The notes below the pieces were generated by a model that searched no databases, was not told the origin of the DNA, and saw nothing but the letters and a program-made list of their open reading frames with translations. Shown here one piece after another: positions 36,348-48,058 of a stretch of 48,058 nucleotides of DNA. The stretch's first letter is position 1. Every line of letters starts with the position of its first letter. The DNA lies in NCBI GenBank assembly GCA_002751075.1, contig NAOQ01000246.1:42434-90491 (forward strand), written 5' to 3'. Both the position numbers and the translations under genes were made by a program. This DNA comes from Ichthyophonus hoferi (Eukaryota > Opisthokonta > Ichthyosporea > Ichthyophonida > Ichthyophonidae).

Positions 36348-39300
36348 AACGGTGAACTAGGCATTACAATGGCAATGCGATGATTACATACATACATATT
36401 GTGATACTACTTAGTTAAATAATCAAAGACAGAGTTTTGTGTATTACGTGTGACTTTGACCGCGTATATGTGAGCGGTGGGGGGTCTTTATTAGTTATTT
36501 TCGTCTTCATTTACACTTCTTCTATCTTTATCGTGTGTCAATTGTGATTAACACCTGTATAATTGTATTCATTGTTGTAAATGAGACAGAAAATAAAGCT
36601 TCTTATTGGCGAATATAGCTCACGATTGATCACAGAGATCCACTAGGATTGTCTGATCTTACCTCAATTGTGTCCTCATTTACATAGAAAATTAACTAAT
36701 TTCCTCATTTATGTAAGTGCACATACAGCGTACTAGGTATTGGCAATTAATTTTAGTCGGTAGGGAATAGTGTTCGATTTGACTAGTATAGAATTGCTTA
36801 TTGCATCATCCACCTGTTATCAGGATTTTGGCCAAATTATGTGTTCGTTTGCATTTAACAATCTTGCAACATTTACTATGAACTAATTGTATCTTAGTGT
36901 TAGTTTTATTATCATGTGCTCAATTTATATATTTTCTACCATGAAAAAATCGCTTAATTTATAAAGGCTAGAACTGCTATATCCTTTACCCCAAAAGTAC
37001 AGCTAGAAGAATTTTATATAGTACAGTGAGTATCATCTATCTCGTGCAGGATAATTTTTGTACATTTATATATATATATATACAGCCCACGGTATAGAAG
37101 CTTAAAATTCATCTATTAACAGATTTTTTATAGTTGTGTAACACTAGCATACCTATCACTATAATCTGACAGTGAGCATGGTTATTTATGGAAGATAGGT
37201 TTCTTGACTACATCAATATATGCACAATTAGCATGGCAGTAAATGTGTCGATAGCATTTTAAGTTGTTTTAAGTGCTTGAATGTATAGGGATCTAGAGAG
37301 CTGTAACTATGAGTCATATCCTAGTGGAATAATATCCAGTCTTCCAGGGAATATAGTTATGAGTGAATTTTAATTCGGAAGATTTTTTTAGACACTTAAT
37401 TTTGTGGTATTCCAACCTCTAGAGTGATAAAATAGTTTTATCCCTCTTTACCTGTTTACACATGAAGGCGCAACTGAAAGAACTAGAAATTATGAGAATA
37501 CTTCACTATGTAAGGGAGTATATTAATTTAATACAAAAAAGGATTGAACATTGCTTCTTGTCATAGAAGCATGGGTAAGCCACATAATTCTATTTAAAGA
37601 CAATATTAAAACGGGTATAAATCATCATTATATTTAAACTGAATTTCTATCTTTGTTTCCCTAAGACATTCGTGTCTGCGGGGCCATGACGATATCTTAA
37701 TTTCAAGAGGATCACTTTTTAGTAATTGGCCCTTGACTCTCTGTTCCCATTCTTATATTCCTTCTTTTTTTTTTTTTTGGTATTATGTGATGGCAGTATT
37801 TCAGTGCTTCTACTAGTTTAACAATATTTGAATGTGTATAGCTTAGGGTACAAAAATAACTTAATATGTAGTGGCAATTCACCAATGATTGCGAAATATT
37901 TATTGAAATATATACTTATCCTTAAGTTATCTTTAAGCAAAATTTTGCAATTGTCTATATACAGTATATACACGCAAAGGTATAATTGCTTGTGTGTTGT
38001 ATATTTTTCTCATGGGCAAAGGTGTATTTTTAAGAACACGCGATTTTTATGTAAATAGATAGTTGGTGTTGAAAAACATAGGAATAGTACATATTGCTAA
38101 AAAAATATCATTTTGCCAATAATAAAAATGGTAATAAAAGAAGGATGATAATACAAGAAAAACATAACAAAGAAGAAATTAAAACTTGGAGTCGCTTGAC
38201 ACCTATATCAGAACAGTAAAGTTTATATGGAAGGCTTTGTAAAAAATGCATAAAGTTAGGTTATGTTAATTGATTTAATTCTTTAAAGTTCCTCATCTCT
38301 CTATAAGGGTACTTGAAAAAAAAAAATATTACCATACAAAAACCAATTTAATAGTTTTAGGGGTGTAAAATAAGATACACATCATGAGATGGAAAGTCTG
38401 GTTAGAAATATCATAGACAGACAATGGAGTAGATTTTATAGGAAAGGAAAGACAACAGTTAAATAAGACTGTTAGAAAAAGAAGAAAAAAACAAAAATTG
38501 CTTAGAAATTCTTGTTGAAAATACTTACACATACAGCTAAAGCAGAAGCTAATTATATCCGCATTGTAGTTGCTTCTCTATCGTTGCGCTAAAATCAATA
38601 AGAGAAATGTGGTTCTACGTTGCAAATAGTTTTATTAAAATTTAAACATGAAAGTTGATTTTGTAATTTACATACGCTAAAGTTGTAGTATTGTTGCAGT
38701 ACATTGTAATGGGGTATGATTAAAACAGGGTAAATAAAAATAAGTAACAAGAGGTGCTGCAAGAAAACGCATTGTTTATTGTTTATACCTAGTATTTGGT
38801 ACATAATACAGTTATAGATCTAAGAATATTTAATCCTAATTAGCCAATAATAACTACCCATTTTAAATTTTAAAGGTTTTATGGAATCCAGGCTGATTGG
38901 ATGACATTCCAATTCCAATCTTGAATAGAATATCAATCTCATCTCCACCACTATATTAACCATTAGAGGATACCATTTATTGGCGATATCGGGGGCAACC
39001 CAATGAGGTAAAAAAATAGATGCTGCTCTATTATTAGTCAAATACCTTTAAAATCCTGCGCAAGATGGCTAAAACGCAGTAGCATCAATTCGGGTATATA
39101 TATATTATTTTAAAAAAATAAGTCTTAAAATTTGACAATAAATAATATTCATGTGTAAATAATATATATGTCTATATGTGTGCATGTGTAATTGCGTGCT
39201 GTTAAATTTTATGGTCTGCTGATCGCAATTATACAATTATAATTAGACAATCTTGGATTGAGCAAATACCATCCAAATATATTTGTATTGGTGAAATAAT

Positions 39301-39552
39301 ATTATTAAAGAATATTTATTGGATTATTATCATTTAGATTGTATTACAATTCTTGCTAGTACATGTGGTAATGTGGTAGTCGATCCCTGTTCTGTCAAGT
39401 CTTTCCGCACTTGCGTCAATCACTTTTCTGGTGCTCTTTTTTCTGTTTTATTTTGTTTAGGTCGGGTATAATAATTTATTTGTTATCTGCAGCTGATCTA
39501 AAGGTATGATAGCATTATGATGAATGACTTCAATCAATTGGAGGAGAGACAA

Positions 39553-39556
<4 letters not shown>

Positions 39557-39614
<58 letters not shown>
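39557..39614. repeat. (CA)n(TA)n microsatellite
   Basis: About 17 CA dinucleotides followed by about 11 TA dinucleotides, upstream of IPO5. A likely polymorphic marker; no function inferred. Confidence 0.95.
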
Positions 39615-40278
39615 TTGTATACTTCTGTTAGTTCTTGCGCTGAACATGAGATCATAGACTTGCTTGTTGTTCTCCTGCTATAATACAATAATGCACGATA
39701 GGATAATATAACTATACGCTACTTCATAACATGGCCTGGCAGGTACCTCTATTATTTAGAGCACTCAGCATACAAAGAGCGTACAGGATGCATCTCTAAT
39801 GACGATTTAATTCTGCATTAACTAGTGGATAATCTAAACATACAGTATAAAATACGTTGGAGTCAGTCATAGCATTATCCTAGAGAAAGGAAAGACAAAT
39901 TATGACGCTTCATACCCCTGTGTAGCCACAATATTTTCAAGCATATTATATTTAAATTTATTTATAATATTTTATGCTACATATAGCATAATAATTTTCA
40001 AAACTTTAGTCTCAATTATGTTAACACCATAAATACCACACACACTTTCTTGCACTCTGTCCATATACACACGTGAATGTGATATGAATTTACGTGCGCA
40101 TATATATATAGATAGGGTCTATATTAATATGGACTATTTACATAATCTTCTTATATGCAACTGTAACCTTTGCCAGTTGTTTGGTGTGACAACCACAGTT
40201 CTGCACATATTTTATTCATTCAAAAGTCATGCTCTAGTTACTAAGGTGAATGGATATATTAACAGCAGAAAGAAGAGA

Positions 40279-43200
40279 ATGAGTTGGCAGCAGTTAGAGC
40301 AGACTCTCTTGGATCTGAACGATCCTAATAATGAGAAGCGTCATAATGGAGAGGAGGTAATGAAGCAATTGCAACAAAACCCTGACGTTGCAGTTGTCCT
40401 TCTGACTCAGGTTCTGCGCCAATCCACTGATGTCACGGTAAGCCACCTAAGTGTTACTAGGTAAAGGGGATGAGTTCACTTGCTTATTGAGCCGTTTGTT
40501 GCTATGAATATCAAGACAAGAGTGAATTTTGTATATTTTTGGGGACAGAAAGAAACAGAGAGAGATGTTATAGGTTATTGAATATCATACTATCTTATAA
40601 CGGTAAATTTTTATATAAAAAGACTGTCCAGTCCATACGAGTATTAAAATATTCAAGCATATAGTGTGTTTTAGATACTTCGTTCAATACAGCGAACATA
40701 TATATATATATACCTTTACTGCTAAGGTGTCAAGAGATAGAGAGATTAAGTCATATTCGAACACAGGGGCAATATTCTTTGGTGTTAAAAATACCTGTAA
40801 ACCTGCAATTATTTTGTGTTAAATACTTTTTTTGACTGTGCACCTACACATCTCTCTCTTATTTGCATTTTGTATTTATGTTGTTATTCACCCGTACATA
40901 TATAACATATAGCGGTACGTAACACTCGCATGCGTTCATAGGCCAGAGAGACTGCGGCAGTTGTTCTCCGTCGTATGTGCTTTCCCGGCCTTGAGGAGCC
41001 TCTATGGCGCCGTACTGGAGTGGTATGTTTGTTTGTATAGTTTTATATTGCAACAGTATAAGTACATTATATTATATACTTTCACGTATAAAGATAAATC
41101 TGTGTGGATAAAGATATTATTATTATTATTATTATTATTATCGTCATTATGAATAATTTTGGAATGGATTGAGCGCCACCACACGCTCTGCCGATTGTAA
41201 TTATAATACAATATATAAAAACATCTTAAAAAATGAAAGAATATCAAATATAATGAAATGATATACAATAAAATGCGAAAAAAAAAAACAAAAAAAAAAA
41301 ACGAAAAAAAAAGCAATGCAGTATAGTATAGGTGTAGTAGACAGCCTGTCTGTCATGATTTGGCGATGGTTGCATTATTTGATTGAAGCTGGAGTACTAA
41401 AACAATATAGTCAGTAAGTAATTATGTTATGTCTTTGAATGGTTTGTGATAGGATCGCCTCCTCTATAGTGTAGAAGGTATGGCACGTTCTATATTTCCA
41501 TTGAGCACCACAACCACATCTTGCTAACACCATTCCATGCATGACTTTATATTTTAAAGGCCTGAGGGCCTATGACACTTGGGCATTTAATTGAAACCAC
41601 AAGACATTGCTAAAGTGCATATACAACATGGTATATATCTATTGGCCAATATTTCTTTATTGACCATTTGGGGTTTTTTCATTGGATTATAAAGGAGGCA
41701 CGCCGACAATGCCGTACCGAGCTGTTGGCTACGATCGAGGTAGAGACCAATGATACGGTGCGCAAAAAGATCTGCGATACTGTGATTGAGATTGCCCGGG
41801 GGACCCTAGAGGGCCCTGCTGGTATGTACATCATGCCCGCTTTCATTATCGTCTTGCATGTATGACCTATGACGTATGGTTAGATGGCCGGCCTAAGTCT
41901 ACGTATTAATGTTTCTATGCCACTTTATTGGCGGACATTATTTCCTATATGAGAGAATAGCTTGATGAGAAATATGAAATTAAACCATCCTGACAAGATA
42001 TGGATGTATATATGTGTAGTGCTAAAGGTACTCACATATGCATAGGCCAATGAACTTGCAATATTTTCACTACTTTGTCAGTCATCCAATACAAACACAC
42101 ACCCATATTCTTTAGTAAGTCAATCATTGATTCAGCTTTATATAATATAATAAATACATGATTTTAATTGGCTCACACTCACACCTTCATGTTTCAACCA
42201 ATCAGAAACACCAGACAAGCCATTCGACGAACCTTGGCCCGAACTCCTTCCTACCTTATTTAGGTTTACCCAGATGAGTGAGTCACGTCAACGTATTGCT
42301 GCCCTGCAAGTATTTACTAACCTACCTACTATCTTTGGCAAGGAGCACCTCCCCCAGTACATCCATGTTATCAAGGACATCATGGCAACAGCCATGGTCG
42401 AGCAGGAGCCTGACTTGCAGGTAAGAGGGAGAGGGAGAGGGACGGTGTGACTATGTTTGATTGGTTGGCTCAGTTGTTTTAGTGGAAAATATATAATAAA
42501 AATTAACAGCTGCAATATAATAAATATTTAAATACAGGGAAATACTGGATTTGCATTTATAAAATACTTTTTTTTTCTTCTATTATTGTTTTCTAGTCGA
42601 TTTAATTAACTATTATATATATATCTAGTGTCACGGATATATGAATCCCAGTCAATATAGTTACTGTTTATTGGTCGGTAATCGTGGATATGGATGTATA
42701 TCCTAACGAACCCGGTGAAATGTAGGTGCGCATTGCAGCTATGCAGGCTACTATTGGCTTTGTCATGTACCTCGAAACCAAACAGGACAGAAATGTGTTC
42801 CAGCCCCTATTGCCTTCTATGCTTCAGGTAAGTGGTGGACAAATGATTGGATGGGTATTCTAAACACTATTCCTGATTGGTGGATATATATGCTATGGTA
42901 ATCTCTCTAATTTTATTGGTGCTGAGCAGTCCTGGTGTTATGGTTTTGTATTCTATGATAATACGTAAGACCTGATTGTCTGCCAATGAAAGGTCTTACT
43001 TGGTATCTACTTGTGACTCTTTTTACATGTGGTTTTATGAAGAGAATAATCTTATTCCAACCAATCACCGCCCTGAAAAATAATGAAAAGGCGGCAGACT
43101 AGGAAATACTTACTTGTTACTAGATATAACGTCATTGATATGTATGATCTGTCATTGGATGGTATTGAAAGATAGAAATTAAAGTCAATGTATGGCGGCC

Positions 43201-46200
43201 ATGTAGAGGGTGCTGATAATTAGGTAATTAGGTAATTAGGTAGATGATTAGATGAATGTGGGCCCACCCGAGTTTCTATTGTCTAGGTCATTGAGGTCTG
43301 CATCTGAAATACAATGTATGCTCTAATCATATGATTAAAAATCTAACCATTTATGGAAAGGTTCTCGTATTTTAACATCAATAGCGAATGTTTGGTCATG
43401 AATACTTATATCCCACTGGTTACCTCTCCCTCTCCCTCTCTCTTTCTCTTTCTCTACAGCTCCTTGTGGTGTGCTTGACCTCAGCCAATCCCAAGGCCAT
43501 TGATGTTCTCAAATCATTTGTTGAACTGGCTGAAAGTTTACCATCGTTTTTAAGACCTATGTTAGAAGATGTTGTGTCGGTATGTAAGGGTGGCCATAGG
43601 GTGTATGATAATATATATAGAGGTATACGACACAATAGCATATGAGGTATATAGTATATAGGTTGGGGGGGGGTTATGTTATTATGAACCTAAATATGTT
43701 GAAAGCTGTTATTTTTCTTATAAGCGGTACACAACTAGGAGATAATCACATCAATATTTGCATATATCCTAATCCAATCCAATTCCTTCTCGCCTCCCAC
43801 AGACCATGACCCAAATCGCCGACAATACCCAAGTCGATGATGAATGCAGGCGCCTAGCCGTCGAGGTTTTGGCTACTTATGTAGAGAACAAGCCTGCTCA
43901 GTGCCGTAAACTCCCAATCTTTGGCTCAGTTATCCCTGTGGCCTTAAAGATGATGACGGAGATTGACACGGACGATGTATGTCTACTTGTTTGCTTGAAG
44001 TGCTATTATTTTGTATTGGATTGTATTGTATGGTACTGTATTGTACTATATATATATATAGTTATATCTAACTGTTTTCCTTGTTCGATACATCATCGCT
44101 ATTTAGTGAGAGATACTTTAACCAATCAGTAACCCGACAAATGCATTCTTTGGACACTCCTATTGGTAGATATATTTCATTCACATCTTCCTGTTCTCCA
44201 ATGGTTACGTAGCAATAATAATAGAAGATATGTAGTATCATACATACGTCATTATGACACTGCGTGATTCCCTCATACGCCCTGTCTACCCAGGCTCTAG
44301 GCTCACCCATTGTGTGTCTATCTCCCTCTCCTTTTTATACATGCCATACAGGACTGGGATGATGCTGACGACATTGATGATGACTTTGACGATACCAACA
44401 GTACAGTGGGCGAGCAGATGATCGATAGACTTGCTTGTGCCCTTGGAGGTAAGTGTGCTATAAGTGTAATAGGGACAGCGTCCCTCTTCCTACATACACA
44501 CTGCTCTATATACATCCTTGTATATCCAATGAATACCCACTTCTCTACGTCATACTCCCAGTCTATATCTATATATGGCATGTGGGTAACCCAATTAGCT
44601 GACTTCAATGTGGTTGCCAAGGTAACGCCGTGTTCCCCGCTGCCTTCAGCCATATCCTGGGCATGATCCAGAGCAGTGATTGGAAGTTCCGTCATGCCGC
44701 TCTTATGGCTCTGTCTGCCATTGGTGAAGGCTGCAGCAAGGCCATGGAGGAGAAGGTATGCTTCGATCTGATTGGCTATGAACGGCACAAACTGTGATTT
44801 TCTCATAATTGATTGGTTCATCTAGGTGGTGCATGTCTGTGCTCCTATACCATTAATCCCCTCCCCTCCCCCTAATGGTTGCCAAGTAGTAATCCCTCTC
44901 AACCTATGAAAAATGCACATTCGATAGATTAAGATTTGATCTCAATGTCATTTGTGTATATGATGCATCCCTATCTCTGGATCTTATGTCATGTAGGAAA
45001 ACATAGGAACCAATAATAATGATGCGATTAACCGCGATCTGGTTAATGACCACCGTCTGTGTCCTCTCTATACCCCTTACAGCTGGCCCAGACCGTGCAC
45101 GGCATCATTCCCTACCTTCAAGACCCTCACCCTCGTGTGCGCTATGCGGCCTGCAATGCCCTGGGGCAGATGGCCACTGACTTTGCCCCTGGGTTCCAGG
45201 AGGTGTTCCCCGCCACTGTCATTCCCGCTCTGCTGGCCTGTGCGGTAAGAGGCCTTTGCAACCTGGGATGGTGGCTATGGTAACCATGGTAACCATGACT
45301 ACCTTACTTATATATATATATATATATATATACCCTCTAATACCTTTTTTTTTAGGACGATACCAATGCTCGCGTGCAGGCTCACTCTGCCGCTGCCCTG
45401 GTGAATTTCACCGAGGTGGCCGCCAAGAATGTTCTAGCCCCCTACTTGGATGATATTTTCACCAAACTACTTCACTTGCTTTCCTCCAATCGCCGTATTG
45501 TGCTTGAGCAGGTATGAGTGGGTATTGGCTGTAGATCATAGATATATAAATACAGACATGTAGGCTAGGCAGGTGCACTTACGGGTAGGTTTAATTGGTT
45601 GGCTTAATGCGTGGATGAATGTATATATATATGTATTTGCTGTCCTGGTCTAAGTAAGTCCTTCTCCATCTCTAGGCTATTACCACTATTGCCACTGTGG
45701 CCGACACGTCAGAGGAGATGTTTGTGAAGTACTATGATACCTTCATGCCCCAGCTTATTACCATCATGGTCCACGCTGCCCAGGAGAAGACCCACCGTCT
45801 TCTAAGAGGTGATTGGTTGTCCCTTTCGTGTATATTTCTTGGCTTATCCTATGTAGGATAGCTAACTGATGTAATAGTAGAATAGTATGATAGTATAAGG
45901 TGTACATAGTAGGATGAAGTTGTGTATGACCTTTTTTCCTCCCGCCCCCATTAGCCACGTGCAACCAATAGGAAAGAGAGGCGATACGTGTTTTGTGTTA
46001 TGTCATTAGCCAATAGCTGCTGCCTACCCTTTTATTCCTTCCATCGCTTGCCTTTTTAAAACATAAAAACACCAATTGAATAAGATTTTAAAATGCAATA
46101 TAACGTATTCCCACCCTGTATAGATATGTGTAGGACCCAATAAACATCATTGGTCTTGTGATATTAACTGCTATTAATTTGTGCAGGCAAGACCATTGAA

Positions 46201-48058
46201 TGCATTGGCCTGATTGGTCTAGCTGTGGGCCCGGAGAGGTTCCGCGAGGATGCTATGAAGGTGATGGAGGTACTTATGAAGACACCAGCCGAAGAAATGG
46301 AATCAGACGACCCCCAGGTAAGATTCTAGGGTGACACAGAGCTGGCACAGTAGGAATAGGGATATAGGTAGATGTATATATATATATAAGCTTTATTAAC
46401 TTTTAAATGAACATGTAGTCCAATCATACGCGTCTCCTATATGTATTATAATGGCAATCACCAATAGGTGTCCTACATGCTGGCGGCCTGGGCCCGCATG
46501 TGCAAGATCCTTGGAAAGGACTTTATCCCCTACCTCCCCACCGTGATGCCTCCTCTCCTCCACTCGGCTACCCTCAAGCCTGACTTTGCCATTATGGATC
46601 GTAAGTATTTCCCCCTCTCCCACTCCCTCTCCTTGTTGCCTTACATACCCTATTATTGCTTTGTATATCGGTAGGTCCTACTGACATGTCGTTACAATCA
46701 AGACTTGACTATTAGTAAAGTATTTGCTTATCTCTTGTATGTATCATATATCTATATGTAATACATAGTACATAGTCTACTCTAGAGGGCCACATATTAA
46801 GTGTGGGTGTAAGTAAGCATGCTGATTGGATTAGGTGTATATGTAAGCATATTGATTGGAGTGGGTTTATAGCCGATGACAACCAGGACATGGACAATGC
46901 TGAGGGCTGGGAGTTTGTTGTGATCGACAACCAGGTGAAAATCATTATAACTATACAATGTAACGAATCATATATATATATATATACTTTCACAACTTGT
47001 CAATACAATCCACAATAATTCCATCATTAAACGGCTACCTCCATTACATCCATTGGTTGAAACTGATTGCATACAAACACACTAGCCTATGGTTAGCTCG
47101 GGTTATAATGGCACAATACGATTGTACTTGATTACCACCAATACCATACCATACCATACTATACTGTACTACATCTACTATACCATACTATACTATACTA
47201 TATCATACCATACCATACTATACTGTACTACATCTACTATACCATACTACACTGTACTATATCATACCATACCATATTGTACTGTACTACATCTACTATA
47301 CCATACTATACTATACTATATCATACTAGTCATACTATCCTACCTTACTAACCCAACTATAATGTATGGGGGTGTAATGATATATAGAGAGTGGGCATCA
47401 AGACTAGTGTGCTAGAAGAGAAGTGCACTGCCTGTGAGATGTTGGTGTGTTACGCACGTGAGCTCAAGGGAGGCTTCGCGCCTTATGTGCAAGAAGTACT
47501 TAGCATCATGGTTCCCCTGCTTAAGTTCTACTTCCATGATGATATCCAGCCAATCAAAGGGAGGATCTGCCTAGCATGATTGGTTGTATTAGTTGTGAAT
47601 AGGTGTTAAGAATAGCTTATTGGTGGACAGGGTTGTAAATGGGTATTGAGAGTTGTTGATTGGTGGGCGGGGCGGTGAGAGGAAGCAGCTAGTTTCAAAC
47701 ACAGACTAATAAGGAGAGAGGGGGAGATTTTGCACCAATCCCAGGTGGAAGAGGGTGTGTATGTATGCATGCATATTATTGGCTTGTACTATCAATCCTT
47801 AACGACAATCACGTGTCCGATTGGCTGCCGCTGCCTGTATGGGACCTCTTCTCGAATGTGCTAAGGAAGGAAACCTTGGTAAGTGGTCACATCACAGTGA
47901 CGTGGTACCTCTATGTAATATGTGATGCCTATATATATATATATGATCAGCTAGATATCTTGTATGCTTTGTGCTCTACCCCTCCCGGGTCCGTTGTTGT
48001 TTCCTTTATTCCCATGTATTCTTGACTATGTTGACGTGGTCCTTTAGAGCTCTGCTTC
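40279..48058 (+). CDS. IPO5: Importin-5 (karyopherin beta-3), 3' end off window
   Basis: Nuclear import receptor of the importin-beta superfamily, built of HEAT repeats, binding Ran-GTP and cargo such as ribosomal proteins and histones. Exons: 40279-40437, 40942-41022, 41695-41821, 42215-42420, 42726-42827, 43460-43579, 43803-43976, 44352-44448, 44622-44755, 45083-45244, 45356-45511, 45676-45808, 46187-46317, 46468-46600, 46873-46934, 47388-47541, 47813-47878, and from 48048; about 735 residues of roughly 1,100. Starts [16 protein letters not shown]. Near-identity to animal importin-5 is clear in [50 protein letters not shown] and [13 protein letters not shown]. The acidic loop [14 protein letters not shown] is conserved. 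All introns are GT-AG except 47542-47812, which is AT-AC. The first ATG in the aligned frame with a family-like N-terminus is chosen; an upstream in-frame ATG at 40084 would add implausible residues. Confidence 0.97.
41113..41143. repeat. (ATT)n microsatellite
   Basis: About nine ATT triplets in the second IPO5 intron. Confidence 0.9.
41276..41312. repeat. A-rich tract
   Basis: Long interrupted poly-A (separated by single C or CG) in the second IPO5 intron. It could be the tail of an old retroposed sequence, but nothing upstream is recognisable. Confidence 0.7.
47142..47335. repeat. 59-bp tandem repeat in an IPO5 intron
   Basis: Three units with a 59-base period: ACTGTACTACATCTACTATA starts at 47163, 47222 and 47281. 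Each unit is itself made of CCATA and CTATA pentamers, so it is a higher-order repeat. Located between exons 15 and 16, about 50 bases before the acceptor of exon 16. Confidence 0.9.
47542..47812 (+). other. U12-type (AT-AC) intron in IPO5
   Basis: The exon ending TTC CAT GAT G is followed by ATATCC, the core of the U12 5' splice site. No GT donor nearby restores the protein. At 47796-47803 stands TCCTTAAC, an exact U12 branch-site consensus, and the intron ends ...AATCAC at 47812, about 10 bases from the branch adenosine. Joining the flanking exons gives FYFHD, then [17 protein letters not shown], which aligns with human importin-5 FYFHD, GVRVAAAESMPLLLECA. Donor, branch site, branch-to-acceptor distance, AC terminus and restored homology all agree. 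Confidence 0.95.

Larger units (their letters stand above)
34566..40278. other. Intergenic region between the transporter and IPO5
   Basis: 5.7 kb of AT-rich DNA with no supportable gene. It contains an AATAAA at 34847-34852 that could end the transporter mRNA, SINE copy 3 at 36030-36347, poly-T and poly-A runs near 37767 and 38319, and a CA/TA microsatellite at 39557-39614. The small frames here have no recognisable domains and biased composition, so none is called. Confidence 0.6.

Noticed and set aside
38820-39041. Minus-strand 73-codon frame of ordinary composition
   Set aside because: Looks less biased than other shadows, but no family recognised and no neighbouring exons in phase.
40084-40278. 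Upstream in-frame ATG giving IPO5 65 extra residues
   Set aside because: The added residues are Cys/His/Leu-rich and unlike importin N-termini; [13 protein letters not shown] is the expected start.
47388-47579. IPO5 exon 16 reading through to a stop at 47579
   Set aside because: The residues after FHDD do not match importin-5; the AT-AC splice at 47542 restores the conserved sequence.
1-48058. CRISPR arrays, bacterial operons, rRNA or intact tRNA genes
   Set aside because: No regularly spaced repeats with unique spacers and no intact RNA genes seen; the DNA is clearly intron-rich and nuclear.

Overview
The window is nuclear eukaryotic DNA: AT-rich, intron-dense, with many GT-AG introns and much simple-sequence repeat. 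I rebuilt five spliced genes by joining exons whose reading phases fit and whose translations align, from memory, with known families. They are a class IIa-type histone deacetylase, CHMP2B (ESCRT-III), PPP1R21 (FERRY/Rab5), an SLC36-like amino-acid transporter and importin-5 (IPO5). This gene set, plus at least one U12-type AT-AC intron, suggests an opisthokont, most likely an early-branching animal or a unicellular holozoan. I cannot name the species.

Layout. 1-7494, minus strand: 11 exons of a deacetylase gene that runs off the left edge. It encodes a long disordered N-terminus, then a chromo-barrel-like module, then the start of a class IIa HDAC domain. 7495-10139: AT-rich divergent intergenic region. 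10140-12983, plus: CHMP2B, 7 exons, complete. 12984-14545: convergent intergenic region. 14546-22214, minus: PPP1R21, 10 exons, complete, with a 762-base assembly gap inside a TIR element in one intron. 22215-27407: repeat-rich divergent intergenic region. 27408-34565, plus: SLC36-like transporter, 11 exons, complete, 421 aa. 34566-40278: intergenic. 40279-48058, plus: IPO5, 17 exons plus the first bases of an 18th, running off the right edge.

Most notable points. (1) The chromo-barrel exons join the HDAC exons in phase, giving an architecture I do not know for class IIa HDACs. (2) IPO5 has a clear U12-type AT-AC intron with a perfect TCCTTAAC branch site; only this splice restores the conserved importin sequence. 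(3) The pentamer ATTGG/CCAAT is strongly over-represented in introns and promoters, often just upstream of 3' splice sites. (4) There are three same-orientation copies of a repeat whose head resembles a tRNA (probable SINE), a TIR transposon spanning the gap, and a 32-bp minisatellite carrying branch-point-like motifs next to a splice acceptor.

The genes do not form one pathway. CHMP2B, PPP1R21 and SLC36-type transporters all work on the endo-lysosomal system, but I see no reason to think their proximity is functional. Family assignments rest on remembered sequences, not on a database search.
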